DNA of 64,000 nucleotides from the NCBI RefSeq assembly GCF_023273855.1, contig NZ_CP096884.1, forward strand, positions 1,426,001 to 1,490,000, read 5' to 3'. Shown here one piece after another: positions 1 to 8,939 of this stretch (position 1 is its first letter; the number at the start of each line of letters is the position of its first letter). Both the position numbers and the translations under genes were made by a program. Below the pieces are notes generated by a model. It did no database searches and had not been told where the DNA came from. It saw only the letters and a program-made list of their open reading frames with translations. The stretch comes from Seonamhaeicola sp. ML3. Lineage in GTDB: Bacteria; Bacteroidota; Bacteroidia; Flavobacteriales; Flavobacteriaceae.

Positions 1-2
1 TA

Positions 3-224
3 GTTACGTTGCAACGCGATAAATGTATTGGCTGTAATTACTGTGTAGAATTAGCGCCTATGCAATTTCAAATGTCAAAAAAAGACGGGAAAAGTGTGCT
101 TTTGCACGCCAAAGAAAAGAAAGGGTTTTATACGGTAAAGTCGCCCGACGAGTTTATTTTTGAGGATTGCGATAAAGCTGCAAAAGCCTGTCCAGTTAAA
201 ATAATTAGTGTAAAGAACGTTTAA
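3..224 (+). CDS. Ferredoxin, 4Fe-4S type (5' end outside window)
   Basis: A small electron carrier expected to be cytoplasmic. The visible 73 codons contain the cluster motif C-I-G-C-N-Y-C followed about 45 residues later by a single C-P (KACPVK), a pattern typical of monocluster 4Fe-4S ferredoxins of about 75-80 residues. The reading frame is open to the window edge (GTT ACG TTG CAA), so the start may lie upstream. A TTG at position 9 is a possible but less convincing start. The next gene, ricT, is also cysteine-rich, but a terminator separates them. Family confident, exact partner unknown. Confidence 0.85.
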   Translation, partial: VTLQRDKCIGCNYCVELAPMQFQMSKKDGKSVLLHAKEKKGFYTVKSPDEFIFEDCDKAAKACPVKIISVKNV

Positions 225-264
225 GACGCTATTTTAACTTGGCTAATTTTTAGGTAAGTATAAT

Positions 265-297
265 AATCTTATCTTTACGTCGATAAGATTCTTTTTT
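265..297 (+). terminator. Rho-independent terminator after ferredoxin gene
   Basis: Nine-base stem AATCTTATC / GATAAGATT with an 8-nt loop, followed by CTTTTTT. It lies 40 nt after the ferredoxin stop codon. Confidence 0.7.
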
Positions 298-311
298 GAA
301 ATTTCATTTCA

Positions 312-352
312 AAAAAACCATTAAATTGTCATTCTCGCGAAGGCGGGAAACT
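312..352. repeat. Dispersed repeat, GTCATTCTCGCGAAGGCGGG type
   Basis: Intergenic copy starting TTGTCATTCTCGCGAAGG, with CATTCGCAATAA some 30 nt further on. It belongs to the same loose family (GTCATT...GCGAAG...GCAAT) seen upstream of metG and inside mfd. Confidence 0.5.
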
Positions 353-415
353 AAATTAATTATAAATCTCCATTCGCAATAACTTAATTATTAGCGAATT
401 CAATATATAAAACAT

Positions 416-1606
416 ATGGCTTGCCAAAGCTGCGCAACTAAAGATGGCCAACCAAAAGGCTGTAAAAACAATGGTACTTGTGGTACAGACAGTTGTAATA
501 AATTAACTGTTTTCGATTGGTTATCTAACATGTCACTTCCAAGTGGTGAAAAACCATTTAATTGGGTTGAGGTTCGTTATAAAAACGGACGAAAAGAATA
601 CTACCACAATCCTGAAAATTTAACACTTAGTATTGGCGATATTGTAGCCACACAAGCAAAAGCAGGTCATGACATTGGTATGGTTACGCTTACTGGCGAA
701 TTGGTTCGCGTACAAATGAAGCGCAAGAATATTCCAGATAATATTGAAGAAGGGCTAAAAATTTATAGAAAAGCCTCTCAAAAAGATATAGATATTTGGC
801 AGAAAGCCCGTGATAGGGAAGAGCCCATGAAGGTAAAGGCAAGACAGTTTGCGATTGACCTTAAACTATCCATGAAAATTTCTGATATCGAATTTCAAGG
901 TGATGCCAGTAAAGCCACATTTTATTATACCGCCGAAGAACGTGTGGATTTTAGAGAACTCATTAAAGTTTTTGCGCGCGAGTTTAGAACCCGTATTGAG
1001 ATGAAACAGGTTGGGTTTAGACAAGAGGCGTCAAGATTAGGAGGTATAGGTTCTTGTGGGCGCGAGTTATGTTGTTCTACTTGGTTAACCGATTTCCGTT
1101 CGGTAAGTACATCGGCGGCACGTTATCAGCAATTATCACTAAATCCGCAGAAGTTAGCTGGACAGTGTGGTAAGTTAAAGTGTTGTTTGAATTACGAGTT
1201 AGATACTTATTTAGATGCCTTAAAAGATTTTCCAAAAACTGATACAAAACTCTACACAGAAAAGGGGACGGCTGTTTGCCAAAAAACCGATATTTTCAAA
1301 AGGCACATGTGGTATGCTTATGAAGGTGAGTGGGCCAATTGGCATAAATTAACTACCGATCAAGTACTGGAGATTATAGATTTAAATAAAAATAAAATAA
1401 AAGTAACTAGCCTTGAAGAATATGCATCAGATACAGCAGAAGATACTAAGGCAGAGTTTGAAAACGTTGTAGGTCAAGATAGTTTAACACGCTTTGATAA
1501 TCCAAAGTCCAATAAACGACGTAAAAATAATAGGAACAGAAAGAATAACAGAAATAGAAACAAAAACAGAAGAAAACCTCAAAACGCTAAAAATGCAGCA
1601 AAATAA
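416..1606 (+). CDS. ricT: RicT-like PSP1 domain protein
   Basis: A 396-residue PSP1-domain protein of the RicT/YaaT family. Family members in Bacillus form an iron-sulfur-containing complex that influences RNA processing. The two hallmark cysteine clusters are visible, GSCGRELCC near residues 213-220 and GQCGKLKCC near 249-257, plus an extra cysteine-rich N-terminus (CQSC...CGTDSC). The C-terminal 35 residues are an Arg/Lys/Asn-rich tail, probably disordered and RNA-contacting (inference). The 3' end overlaps gldH by 14 nt, so the two are co-transcribed, an arrangement usual in flavobacteria. No RicA or RicF homologue is visible here. Confidence 0.9.
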   Translation: MACQSCATKDGQPKGCKNNGTCGTDSCNKLTVFDWLSNMSLPSGEKPFNWVEVRYKNGRKEYYHNPENLTLSIGDIVATQAKAGHDIGMVTLTGELVRVQMKRKNIPDNIEEGLKIYRKASQKDIDIWQKARDREEPMKVKARQFAIDLKLSMKISDIEFQGDASKATFYYTAEERVDFRELIKVFAREFRTRIEMKQVGFRQEASRLGGIGSCGRELCCSTWLTDFRSVSTSAARYQQLSLNPQKLAGQCGKLKCCLNYELDTYLDALKDFPKTDTKLYTEKGTAVCQKTDIFKRHMWYAYEGEWANWHKLTTDQVLEIIDLNKNKIKVTSLEEYASDTAEDTKAEFENVVGQDSLTRFDNPKSNKRRKNNRNRKNNRNRNKNRRKPQNAKNAAK

Positions 1607-2087
1607 AATTTGGCTATTTTTTTTAATTGTTTCTTTTGTATTGGTTTCCTGTGATTCAAATCGTGTGTTCGATACATATAAATCTATTCCCAATACTTGG
1701 CATAAAGATTCTGTTGTTAGCTTTAATATTGCGCCTCCAGATTCTACAAATGCCTATAATTTATTTGTTAATCTAAGAAATACCAATGCCTATAAATACA
1801 ACAATTTGTTTTTAATTGTTGAAATGGTTTTCCCCAATGGAAAGACGATTAAAGATACTTTAGAGTACAGGATGGCAGATCCCACGGGTAAGTTGTTAGG
1901 CACAGGATTTACCGATATTAAAGAGAACAAACTTTGGTATAAGGAACATGTGGTTTTTCAAGAAGCTGGCACTTATACTGTTAACATTCAGCAAGCTATG
2001 CGAGAGCAGGGAAAAGTTCATGGTGTTATTGAGTTAGAAGGTATTACAGATGTTGGTTTTAGAATAGAAAAGCCCGAAACAAAATAA
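1593..2087 (+). CDS. gldH: Gliding motility lipoprotein GldH
   Basis: A 164-residue lipoprotein required for gliding in Flavobacterium johnsoniae. The signal peptide (hydrophobic stretch, residues 7-19) ends in the lipobox LVSC with Cys20. The mature part matches GldH by its NxWHKDS start and the beta-rich DPTGKLLGTG region. The start chosen is the ATG at 1593 because it gives a clean signal peptide. The frame stays open further upstream but only over ricT coding sequence. It probably acts at the outer or cytoplasmic membrane with other Gld proteins, none of which lie in this window. Its presence suggests surface gliding ability. Confidence 0.9.
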   Translation: MQQNKIWLFFLIVSFVLVSCDSNRVFDTYKSIPNTWHKDSVVSFNIAPPDSTNAYNLFVNLRNTNAYKYNNLFLIVEMVFPNGKTIKDTLEYRMADPTGKLLGTGFTDIKENKLWYKEHVVFQEAGTYTVNIQQAMREQGKVHGVIELEGITDVGFRIEKPETK

Positions 2088-2135
2088 TTGTCACTTCGAG
2101 TGATTTCGCTTAGGCGGAATTGTATCGAGAAGTAT
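2088..2135. repeat. Dispersed repeat of the TTCGAG...TCGAGAAG type
   Basis: Between gldH and the PBP gene, TGTCACTTCGAGTGATTTCG is followed by TATCGAGAAG. This is a degenerate member of the TTCGAGCGGAGTCGAGAA family found at many sites in this window. Confidence 0.5.
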
Positions 2136-2153
2136 TTAACAGTAAAGCATTAA

Positions 2154-4502
2154 ATGGCAAAAAAAGAAAAAAATACAACTCCTGATTTTTCGAAATTTAT
2201 TCGCTGGTTTTGGATCCTTTTTTCAGGAGGCATATTATCTGTAGTTTTTATTTTCTTAGCAGCTTCTTGGGGCTGGTTGGGCGAAATGCCAGATCATACG
2301 CAGTTAGAAAATTTAAAAACTAATTTAGCTACCGAGATTATCTCTTCAGATGGACAGACTTTAGGTAAGTTTTACCTAAACGATAATAGAACTCCAGTAA
2401 ATTATGAAGAACTCCCAAAACATCTGGTTGAGGCATTAATCGCTACCGAAGATGTTCGTTTTCATAAACATTCAGGCATTGATTTTCGAGGCACTTTACG
2501 AGCTATTGCCATGATGGGAAAAGGAGGTGGAGCCAGTACGATTTCTCAGCAATTGGCAAAACAACTTTTTACAAAGCAAGTTTCTAGCAGTAAAATAGAG
2601 CGGGCGTTTCAAAAAGTTAAAGAATGGATTATTGCTATCCGTCTAGAACGTCAATACACCAAAGAGGAAATTATTGCACAATACTTCAATATTTATGATT
2701 TTCTAAATAACGCAGATGGTATAAGAAGTGCTTCTTCAATTTATTTCGATAAAGAACTAAACGAACTCTCAATAAAGGAATCTGCTATGTTAGTAGGCAT
2801 GTTTAAGAACGCTGCTTATTTCAACCCAAGAAGAAATCCCGTTAAAGTAAAAGATAGACGAAATGTGGTATTGGCTCAGATGAACAAATATGAGTTTCTT
2901 GATAAAAGCACCACAGATTCTCTTCAAAAGACCGATTTGGATGTTAAATACACGCCGCAGTCTCACCGAGATGGCATTGCAACATATTTTAGGGGTTATT
3001 TAAATGATTTCATGAAAGATTGGATTAAGGCAAATCCCAAACCTGATGGTTCAAAATGGAATCTGTACAATGATGGTTTAAAAATCTACACAACCATAGA
3101 CTCGCGTATGCAAAAGTATGCCGAGGATGCTGTACAGCAACATATGCCCAGATTACAGGCCGAGTTTTTCCATCAAAATACACCAATGCGAAATCCTACG
3201 GCACCGTTTTTAGATTTAACCAGAGGGGCCATAGACACCCTAATGCGATTATCCATGCGCCGTTCTGAGCGTTGGAGACATATGCGTTATGATCTTAAGA
3301 AATCTGTAGAAGAAATTAAAGCATCTTTTCACAAGCCTATAAAAATGACCGTTTTTCAATGGAAAGATGGTAAAGCAAGTGAAGTAGATACCATTATGAA
3401 ACCTATAGATTCCATGCGTTATTACAAATCGTTTTTGCGAACCGGTATGATGTCTATGGATCCTCATACGGGTCATGTAAAAGCTTGGGTAGGTGGAATG
3501 AACTACAGGCATTTTCAGTACGATATGGTAAAGCAAGGTAAACGCCAAATAGGATCTACGTTTAAGCCTTTTGTATACGCTACCGCTATCGATCAATTAC
3601 ATTATTCACCATGCAAGGAGTTTCCGGACACGCCTTATTGTATTGAAAAAATGAAACATGGGAACATGGAAGAGTGGTGCCCTAGAAACTCGGGTGGTGA
3701 AAATGATTATGGAGGAAACAGAACTTTACAAGATGCTTTAGCTAATTCTGTGAATACCATTACTGCTAGATTAATCGATCAAGTTGGGCCACAACCTGTG
3801 GTTGATTTAGCAAGGAAATTAGGTGTTGAATCTGATATACTTCCTGTACCGTCTATTGCTCTGGGAACACCCGATTTAAGTGTTTATGAAATGGTGGGGG
3901 CGTATTCTACATTTGCCAATAAAGGCGTTTATACTAAACCGGTGATGGTAACCACCATTGAAGATAAAAATGGAACTGTACTCTATCAGTTTAAACCAGA
4001 AACTCGTGATGTTTTAAGTGAAGAGACAGCTTATGTAGCCGTAAAACTTATGGAAGGGGTTACCAAATATGGTTCTGGAGCTAGATTGAGAGGTAAAGGC
4101 AGAGAAAAAACGAGAGTTGATTTTAGGGAAATAATAACAGGTTATCCTTATGAATTTGAAAACCCAATAGCGGGGAAAACGGGAACGACCCAAAACCAAA
4201 GTGATGGTTGGTTCATGGGCATGGTGCCTAATTTAGTTACAGGTGTTTGGGTTGGTGCCGAAGATAGAGCGGCTCATTTTGCTAGTATAACATATGGACA
4301 AGGGGCAGCTATGGCATTACCAATTTGGGGAATTTATATGAAAAGCTGTTATGCCGACGAAACTTTAAACATATCTAAAGAAGAATTTGAAGAACCCGAA
4401 GCGTTATCTATTGTAGTGGATTGTTCTAAATTGACAGAAAAGGACATGCTAACAGATGATGATTTAGATAATGAAATCCCGGATGATTTAGAAGGGTTTT
4501 AA
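2154..4502 (+). CDS. mrcA: Class A penicillin-binding protein (PBP1A-like)
   Basis: A bifunctional peptidoglycan polymerase and cross-linking enzyme of 782 residues. There is one N-terminal membrane anchor (about residues 18-40). A GT51 transglycosylase domain follows, with ATEDVRFHKHSGID (catalytic Glu near 99) and GASTISQQLAKQLF, and YFNIYDF instead of the more common YLNxxYFG. The transpeptidase domain has the SxxK box STFK (Ser468-Lys471), the SxN motif SVN and the KTGTT box near residue 675. It acts on lipid II in the periplasm. It converges on the acetoacetyl-CoA synthetase gene with only four bases between the stop codons. Confidence 0.93.
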   Translation: MAKKEKNTTPDFSKFIRWFWILFSGGILSVVFIFLAASWGWLGEMPDHTQLENLKTNLATEIISSDGQTLGKFYLNDNRTPVNYEELPKHLVEALIATEDVRFHKHSGIDFRGTLRAIAMMGKGGGASTISQQLAKQLFTKQVSSSKIERAFQKVKEWIIAIRLERQYTKEEIIAQYFNIYDFLNNADGIRSASSIYFDKELNELSIKESAMLVGMFKNAAYFNPRRNPVKVKDRRNVVLAQMNKYEFLDKSTTDSLQKTDLDVKYTPQSHRDGIATYFRGYLNDFMKDWIKANPKPDGSKWNLYNDGLKIYTTIDSRMQKYAEDAVQQHMPRLQAEFFHQNTPMRNPTAPFLDLTRGAIDTLMRLSMRRSERWRHMRYDLKKSVEEIKASFHKPIKMTVFQWKDGKASEVDTIMKPIDSMRYYKSFLRTGMMSMDPHTGHVKAWVGGMNYRHFQYDMVKQGKRQIGSTFKPFVYATAIDQLHYSPCKEFPDTPYCIEKMKHGNMEEWCPRNSGGENDYGGNRTLQDALANSVNTITARLIDQVGPQPVVDLARKLGVESDILPVPSIALGTPDLSVYEMVGAYSTFANKGVYTKPVMVTTIEDKNGTVLYQFKPETRDVLSEETAYVAVKLMEGVTKYGSGARLRGKGREKTRVDFREIITGYPYEFENPIAGKTGTTQNQSDGWFMGMVPNLVTGVWVGAEDRAAHFASITYGQGAAMALPIWGIYMKSCYADETLNISKEEFEEPEALSIVVDCSKLTEKDMLTDDDLDNEIPDDLEGF

Positions 4503-4506
4503 AACT

Positions 4507-6465
4507 TTAGATAGTTTCTGCAAAATCGACATAAAATTTCACCGATTCTGGGTTACGCATAGCGTCTATATTTATAGACTTTTCAATAGGCATTTTAAGT
4601 AATATTTTCTTGATAGGAGCTTCCATTTTTTTTCCACTAATGGTATAAGGAATATCGGGAGCTTCGATAATAACATCTGGAACATGGCGTGGTGAATAAT
4701 CACTTTTTAATTGATGGTTTATGGCTTTTTTAATAGCCTCGGTTAGTACAATACCTGGTTTTAGTTTTACAAAAAGGGGCATATAGTGTTTGCCACCTTC
4801 TAATTCTAAATTTATTATAAGAGAATCTTCAACAGTATTAATTTTATTTACAGCGCTGTATATTTCGCTGGTTCCAATTCTTATACCATGTCGGTTTAAA
4901 GTAGCATCAGAGCGTCCGTAAATGACAAGTCCTTTGGTCTTGGAATTTATTTTTATAAAATCGCCGTGACGCCATTTCCCAGGATAGTCTTCAAAATAGC
5001 TTGAGAGGTATCTAGCATTATCTTTATCGTTCCAGAAATAAATAGGCATGGATGGCATGGGTTTATCTATTACCATTTCTCCTAAATCATTTTCAATGGG
5101 GTTTCCAAGCTCATCTAAAGCAAATAGCGACACTCCTAAGGCTCTACATTGTATTTCACCAGAATATACATTATTAAATGGAGAGCCACCAACAAAGGCG
5201 GTACAAACATCGGTTCCTCCAGCCATAGAACATAACCAAACATCATTTTTAATGTTATCGTAAACATAATTGAAGGCTTCGGCAGGCAAGGGTGCTCCTG
5301 TTGAACTTATGGATCTTATTGAAGATAGATTGTGTTTACTTTTTATATCAACATGTTTTTTCATATTGGCAACAAGAAACGGTGCGCTTGTTCCAAAATG
5401 TTGAATATTAAAATCGTCTGAAAACTTCCAAAGGGAATCAAAATTCGGGTGTGTAGGACTGCCGTCATATAAAACAATAGAAGCGCCCATTAATAAGGCA
5501 GATTGTAAAAAGTTCCACATCATCCAGCCTGTGGTAGTGAACCAAAAATAACACTCACCGGCATGTACATCATTATGAAATGCCATGTACTTGTAGTGTT
5601 CTAATAAAATGCCGCCATGCGAATGCACAATAGCTTTAGGAAGTCCAGTAGTCCCCGAGGAATACAAGACCCAAATAGGATGATTAAAATCAACAGGTTG
5701 AAATTCTAAAGTACCTTTATAATTGTTAAAAATGGTTTCAATATTTTCATACGTATCAGGGAAACTTTCTAGGGCATTTTTATCTAAATAGGGCAGTACA
5801 ATAACCTTTTCTAAAGTTGGTAAAGCGGCTACTATATCGTTGACCGTTTCGGTTTTACTATAGGGTTTTTCGTTATAGCTATAACCGTCTACAGCAAAAA
5901 GCACTTTAGGTTCGATTTGAGCAAATCGGTTAACTACGCTTTCTGTTCCAAAATCGGGAGATGTACTGGACCAAATCGCACCTAAGGCGTTAACTGCTAA
6001 AAATGCTATGGTCGTTTCGGGAACATTTGGCATAAATGCAACTACACGGTCTCCTTTTTTTATGCCTAGCAATTTTAGATAGCTTATCATTGAGGCCACT
6101 TTAGTCTCTAAAACTTGCCAAGATAGTTCTTGCCTATTACCTAATTCACTATTGAAAAAAATAGCTGTTTCGTTGGGTTTGGATTGCTTGAATATATGTT
6201 CTGCATAATTAAGAGTAGCGCCTTCAAACCATTTGCAGTTTGGCATAACTTGAGAGGACAAAATATTGCTATACGATGAATAAGATGTAATCTTAAAATA
6301 GTCCCATATGCTTTCCCAAAAGGTCTCGACATTAGCTACAGACCATTGCCATAATTCATGATAGGAGTAGAATGACAAATCCAGATTACTTTGTAGCCAA
6401 TTGCAATACGACTGTAATTGGCTATTATCTTTAAATTGATCGGTTGGTTCCCAAAGCTTATTCAT
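4507..6465 (-). CDS. Acetoacetate--CoA ligase
   Basis: A 652-residue ANL-superfamily ligase that activates acetoacetate to acetoacetyl-CoA using ATP. It shows the N-terminal acetoacetyl-CoA synthetase signature (LWEPT... then WxWSVANVETFWESIWDYF), the AMP-binding P-loop YSSGTTGLPKAIVHSHGG, and the C-terminal hinge/GRSDATLNRHGIRIG region followed by SGKKMEAPIKK with the catalytic lysine. Full length for the family. It likely serves ketone-body, leucine or polyhydroxybutyrate breakdown (inference). Monocistronic; a -7 box lies just upstream at 6488-6495. Confidence 0.92.
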   Translation of the reverse strand: MNKLWEPTDQFKDNSQLQSYCNWLQSNLDLSFYSYHELWQWSVANVETFWESIWDYFKITSYSSYSNILSSQVMPNCKWFEGATLNYAEHIFKQSKPNETAIFFNSELGNRQELSWQVLETKVASMISYLKLLGIKKGDRVVAFMPNVPETTIAFLAVNALGAIWSSTSPDFGTESVVNRFAQIEPKVLFAVDGYSYNEKPYSKTETVNDIVAALPTLEKVIVLPYLDKNALESFPDTYENIETIFNNYKGTLEFQPVDFNHPIWVLYSSGTTGLPKAIVHSHGGILLEHYKYMAFHNDVHAGECYFWFTTTGWMMWNFLQSALLMGASIVLYDGSPTHPNFDSLWKFSDDFNIQHFGTSAPFLVANMKKHVDIKSKHNLSSIRSISSTGAPLPAEAFNYVYDNIKNDVWLCSMAGGTDVCTAFVGGSPFNNVYSGEIQCRALGVSLFALDELGNPIENDLGEMVIDKPMPSMPIYFWNDKDNARYLSSYFEDYPGKWRHGDFIKINSKTKGLVIYGRSDATLNRHGIRIGTSEIYSAVNKINTVEDSLIINLELEGGKHYMPLFVKLKPGIVLTEAIKKAINHQLKSDYSPRHVPDVIIEAPDIPYTISGKKMEAPIKKILLKMPIEKSINIDAMRNPESVKFYVDFAETI

Positions 6466-6487
6466 AAAAATATAATATCGACTTACT

Positions 6488-6495
6488 CAAAGATA
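6488..6495 (-). promoter_or_regulatory. Candidate -7 box for the acetoacetate--CoA ligase gene
   Basis: Reads TATCTTTG on the minus strand (consensus TAnnTTTG), 23 nt before the start codon. No clear TTG -33 element is visible. Confidence 0.45.
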
Positions 6496-6691
6496 AATAT
6501 TTTAAATGGGGTATTTAATTAAGTCCAAAATTTAAGTTTTAGATAAAATGAAGTTTAAAACCTACAAAACAAAAAAATATTGTGCATTTCATCGAAAAAA
6601 AATGTTTTTTGACTTGTTTTTTGAAATAAAATTAGATATTAGCTATCCCAAATCAACCAAACCAAAATAGTTTTTTTGTTCCAAATCAACC

Positions 6692-6865
6692 ATGAACTTA
6701 ACCTACAAAATTATGGAACCAAATCTACCTGAACTGCCTACAGTTGAGACAAGCTCAATTGAAAAGGCTTCGTTTAAGGAAAGTAAGTTTCGGGAAACTT
6801 TAGATGAAAATTTACAGTTTTTTAGAGGCTTATTTTACTTGACAAAAAAAATATTCATGCTATAG
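6692..6865 (+). CDS. Possible small protein, 57 residues
   Basis: An ATG-initiated frame in the 394-nt gap between the ligase and ABC genes. It encodes a Glu/Pro-rich N-terminus (NLPELPTVETSSIEKASF) and a hydrophobic C-terminal stretch ([15 protein letters not shown]). The last six bases overlap the end of the convergent ABC gene. CCAAATCAACCA occurs just before the ATG and again 35 nt upstream. I do not recognise a family. It could be a real short gene or a chance frame. Confidence 0.3.
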   Translation: MNLTYKIMEPNLPELPTVETSSIEKASFKESKFRETLDENLQFFRGLFYLTKKIFML

Positions 6866-8539
6866 CCCTTTGGGTATAGCATGAATTAATTTTTTTGTGT
6901 ATTCTTTTTGCGGGTTATTATAGATAACATCTGCATCATCCAATTCTTCAATTTTACCTTGATTCATAACTAGTAATTGATCAGACATATATTTTACTAC
7001 GGCCAAATCGTGGGAAATAAAAATATAAGTGAATCCAAAATCTTCTTTTAGTTCGTTCAATAGATTGAGTACCTGAGCTTGAACGGAAATGTCTAATGCC
7101 GAAACAGATTCATCGCAAACAATTAGTTTAGGTTGTAAAGCAATGGTTCGCGCAATACCAATGCGTTGTCTTTGTCCGCCGGAAAACTCATGTGGATACC
7201 GATTAAAATAATCTTCAGTTAATCCAACGCGGTTAAGTATTTCAATGACTTTTTCCTTTCGTTCTCTTTCCGAATTGAAAAGATCATGAACACGCATGGG
7301 TTCTAAAATAGCCTCCCCAACAGGAATTCTTGGATTTAATGACGAGTATGGGTCTTGAAAAATGATTTGAATATCCTTCCGTAATTTTTTAATCGCGGAC
7401 TTGGAGAGTTTGGTAATATCAACCCCGTTGTAAATAATTGATCCAGCCGTGGCTTTATCAAGTTGTAAAATGGCGTTTCCAAGGGTAGATTTTCCACAAC
7501 CAGACTCACCAACTAATCCCAAGGTTTCACCTTCATAGAGTTTAAAACTCACGTTGTTTACTGCATTGAATTCTTTCGGTTTTGAAAACCATCCCGATTT
7601 ACTAAAGTATGTTTTTTCAACATTAATGACCTCAAGTAGTGGAGTTTTTCCATAAATTTTTTCATGCTGATTTTTTCGTTGTTCAGCAGTTATTATTTCA
7701 TCTGAAATAGCATCTTCTAAATAATCCTGAATAGTTGGTAATACTTTCAGTCTTGTATCTAATGATGGACGTGAATTAATAAGTGCTTTAGTGTAATTAT
7801 GTTGAGGATTATTGAAAATATCCGCAGCATGACCTTCTTCAACAATATTACCTTTGTACATAACCAATACCCTATCGGCTATTTCAGAAATGAGTGCTAG
7901 ATCATGGGTGATGAAAATCACGCTCATTTTAGTTTCCTCTTGAAGTGTTTTAAGTAATTTAATAATCTCTTTCTGAACAGTAACGTCTAGTGCTGTGGTA
8001 GGCTCGTCCGCAATTAAAATATCGGGTTTACAGGCAATAGCCATGGCAATCATAACCCGTTGTTTTTGTCCGCCGGAAATTTCGTGAGGGTAAGATTTAA
8101 ACACCCGATTAGGTTCAGGGAGTTTTACTTTTTCAAATAGCGAAATAACTTCTGTTTTGCTTTCGGCTTTAGATAAGTTTGTGTGCTGAAAAAGTATTTC
8201 TTGAACTTGCTTTCCGCAGGTCATTGAAGGGTTCAAAGAACTCATAGGTTCCTGAAAAATCATAGCTATTTTGTTACCCCGAATACTTTGAAATGCTTTA
8301 GGAGATAGTTGAGTTAAATCCTCCTGATTATAAAAGATACTACCAGAAGTGATTTTAGAAATGTTTTTAGGGAGTAACCCTAAAACAGATAATGACGATA
8401 CCGATTTACCAGAACCAGATTCACCAACAATACCTAAAATTTCGTTTTCAAAAAGATTATAGGAAATATTATGAATCACTTCGTTATTTCCAAACGAAAT
8501 GGCAAGGTCTTTAATTGATAGTATGGGTTCTTTTTGCAT
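6860..8539 (-). CDS. Two-domain peptide/nickel-type ABC transporter ATPase
   Basis: A 559-residue protein with two nucleotide-binding domains fused in tandem, like E. coli YejF and GsiA (DppD+DppF fusions). NBD1 has GESGSGKS, the signature SGGQKQR and Walker [13 protein letters not shown]2 has [15 protein letters not shown] and a variant Walker [10 protein letters not shown] with Asp-Glu-Ser. Each NBD is followed by the oligopeptide-family C-terminal extension. It should power import of oligopeptides or similar solutes, but no permease or binding protein gene is adjacent, so its membrane partners must be elsewhere. The downstream GIY-YIG gene lies on the same strand further upstream in transcription order. 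Confidence 0.9.
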   Translation of the reverse strand: MQKEPILSIKDLAISFGNNEVIHNISYNLFENEILGIVGESGSGKSVSSLSVLGLLPKNISKITSGSIFYNQEDLTQLSPKAFQSIRGNKIAMIFQEPMSSLNPSMTCGKQVQEILFQHTNLSKAESKTEVISLFEKVKLPEPNRVFKSYPHEISGGQKQRVMIAMAIACKPDILIADEPTTALDVTVQKEIIKLLKTLQEETKMSVIFITHDLALISEIADRVLVMYKGNIVEEGHAADIFNNPQHNYTKALINSRPSLDTRLKVLPTIQDYLEDAISDEIITAEQRKNQHEKIYGKTPLLEVINVEKTYFSKSGWFSKPKEFNAVNNVSFKLYEGETLGLVGESGCGKSTLGNAILQLDKATAGSIIYNGVDITKLSKSAIKKLRKDIQIIFQDPYSSLNPRIPVGEAILEPMRVHDLFNSERERKEKVIEILNRVGLTEDYFNRYPHEFSGGQRQRIGIARTIALQPKLIVCDESVSALDISVQAQVLNLLNELKEDFGFTYIFISHDLAVVKYMSDQLLVMNQGKIEELDDADVIYNNPQKEYTKKLIHAIPKGL

Positions 8540-8547
8540 TGATAGTT

Positions 8548-8937
8548 TTAATTAGGGTGGTTCTTGTCAGGTCGAGCGGAGTCGAGACCTTTATTTTTGT
8601 AGTGCGAATCATTTTTACACTCCGAGAGTGTGGGTAACAAGTCAAAATCACCCTTAATTAGAGCTTTCTTTTTGGCTTTACTCCATTTCTTTATTTTTTT
8701 CTCAAAAACTATGGCCTGATTTGGGTCAAAAAAATCTTGATTCCAAACTAATTTTATTGGTCTTCTTTTGAAGGTATAAGAATTGGGGTCAAATCCAGCT
8801 TTATGTTGAACTAAGCGTTTTTCTAAATTTGATGTAATACCTGTATAAAAGGTATTATCGTTACATTTTAGTATATACACGTAATATTTTTTCAATATAA
8901 TTTTTTGGTTCTCGACTCCGCTCGAACTGACATTCAT
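8548..8937 (-). CDS. GIY-YIG nuclease family protein (UPF0213/YhbQ type)
   Basis: A small single-domain GIY-YIG protein, core YYVYILKCNDNTFYTGIT, then EKRLVQHKAG (Arg) and a FEKKIKKW glutamate motif. Such proteins may cleave DNA, but the cellular role of this stand-alone class is poorly known. The first 14 codons after the ATG at 8937 and the last ~15 codons are read from two inverted copies of a dispersed palindromic repeat. The native start may therefore be the TTG at 8895, just before KKYYVY. The gene thus looks like a core coding sequence whose both ends have been replaced by repeats. Function not assigned beyond the fold. Confidence 0.8.
   Translation of the reverse strand: MNVSSSGVENQKIILKKYYVYILKCNDNTFYTGITSNLEKRLVQHKAGFDPNSYTFKRRPIKLVWNQDFFDPNQAIVFEKKIKKWSKAKKKALIKGDFDLLPTLSECKNDSHYKNKGLDSARPDKNHPN
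8565..8589. repeat. Dispersed palindromic repeat, left flank of GIY-YIG gene
   Basis: Contains TCGAGCGGAGTCGAGACC preceded by TGTCAGG. It is in inverted orientation relative to the copy at 8907-8932, so the pair forms imperfect terminal inverted repeats about 25 nt long around the gene. Confidence 0.75.
8907..8932. repeat. Dispersed palindromic repeat, right flank of GIY-YIG gene
   Basis: Reads GGTTCTCGACTCCGCTCGAA followed by CTGACA, the inverse of the 8565-8589 copy with about two differences. It supplies codons 3-11 of the annotated GIY-YIG frame (peptide VSSSGVEN). Confidence 0.75.
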
Positions 8938-8939
8938 AG

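Noticed and set aside
1484-1693. Minus-strand ORF across the ricT/gldH junction
   Set aside because: It is antisense to the lysine/asparagine-rich ricT tail, which creates long open frames by composition.
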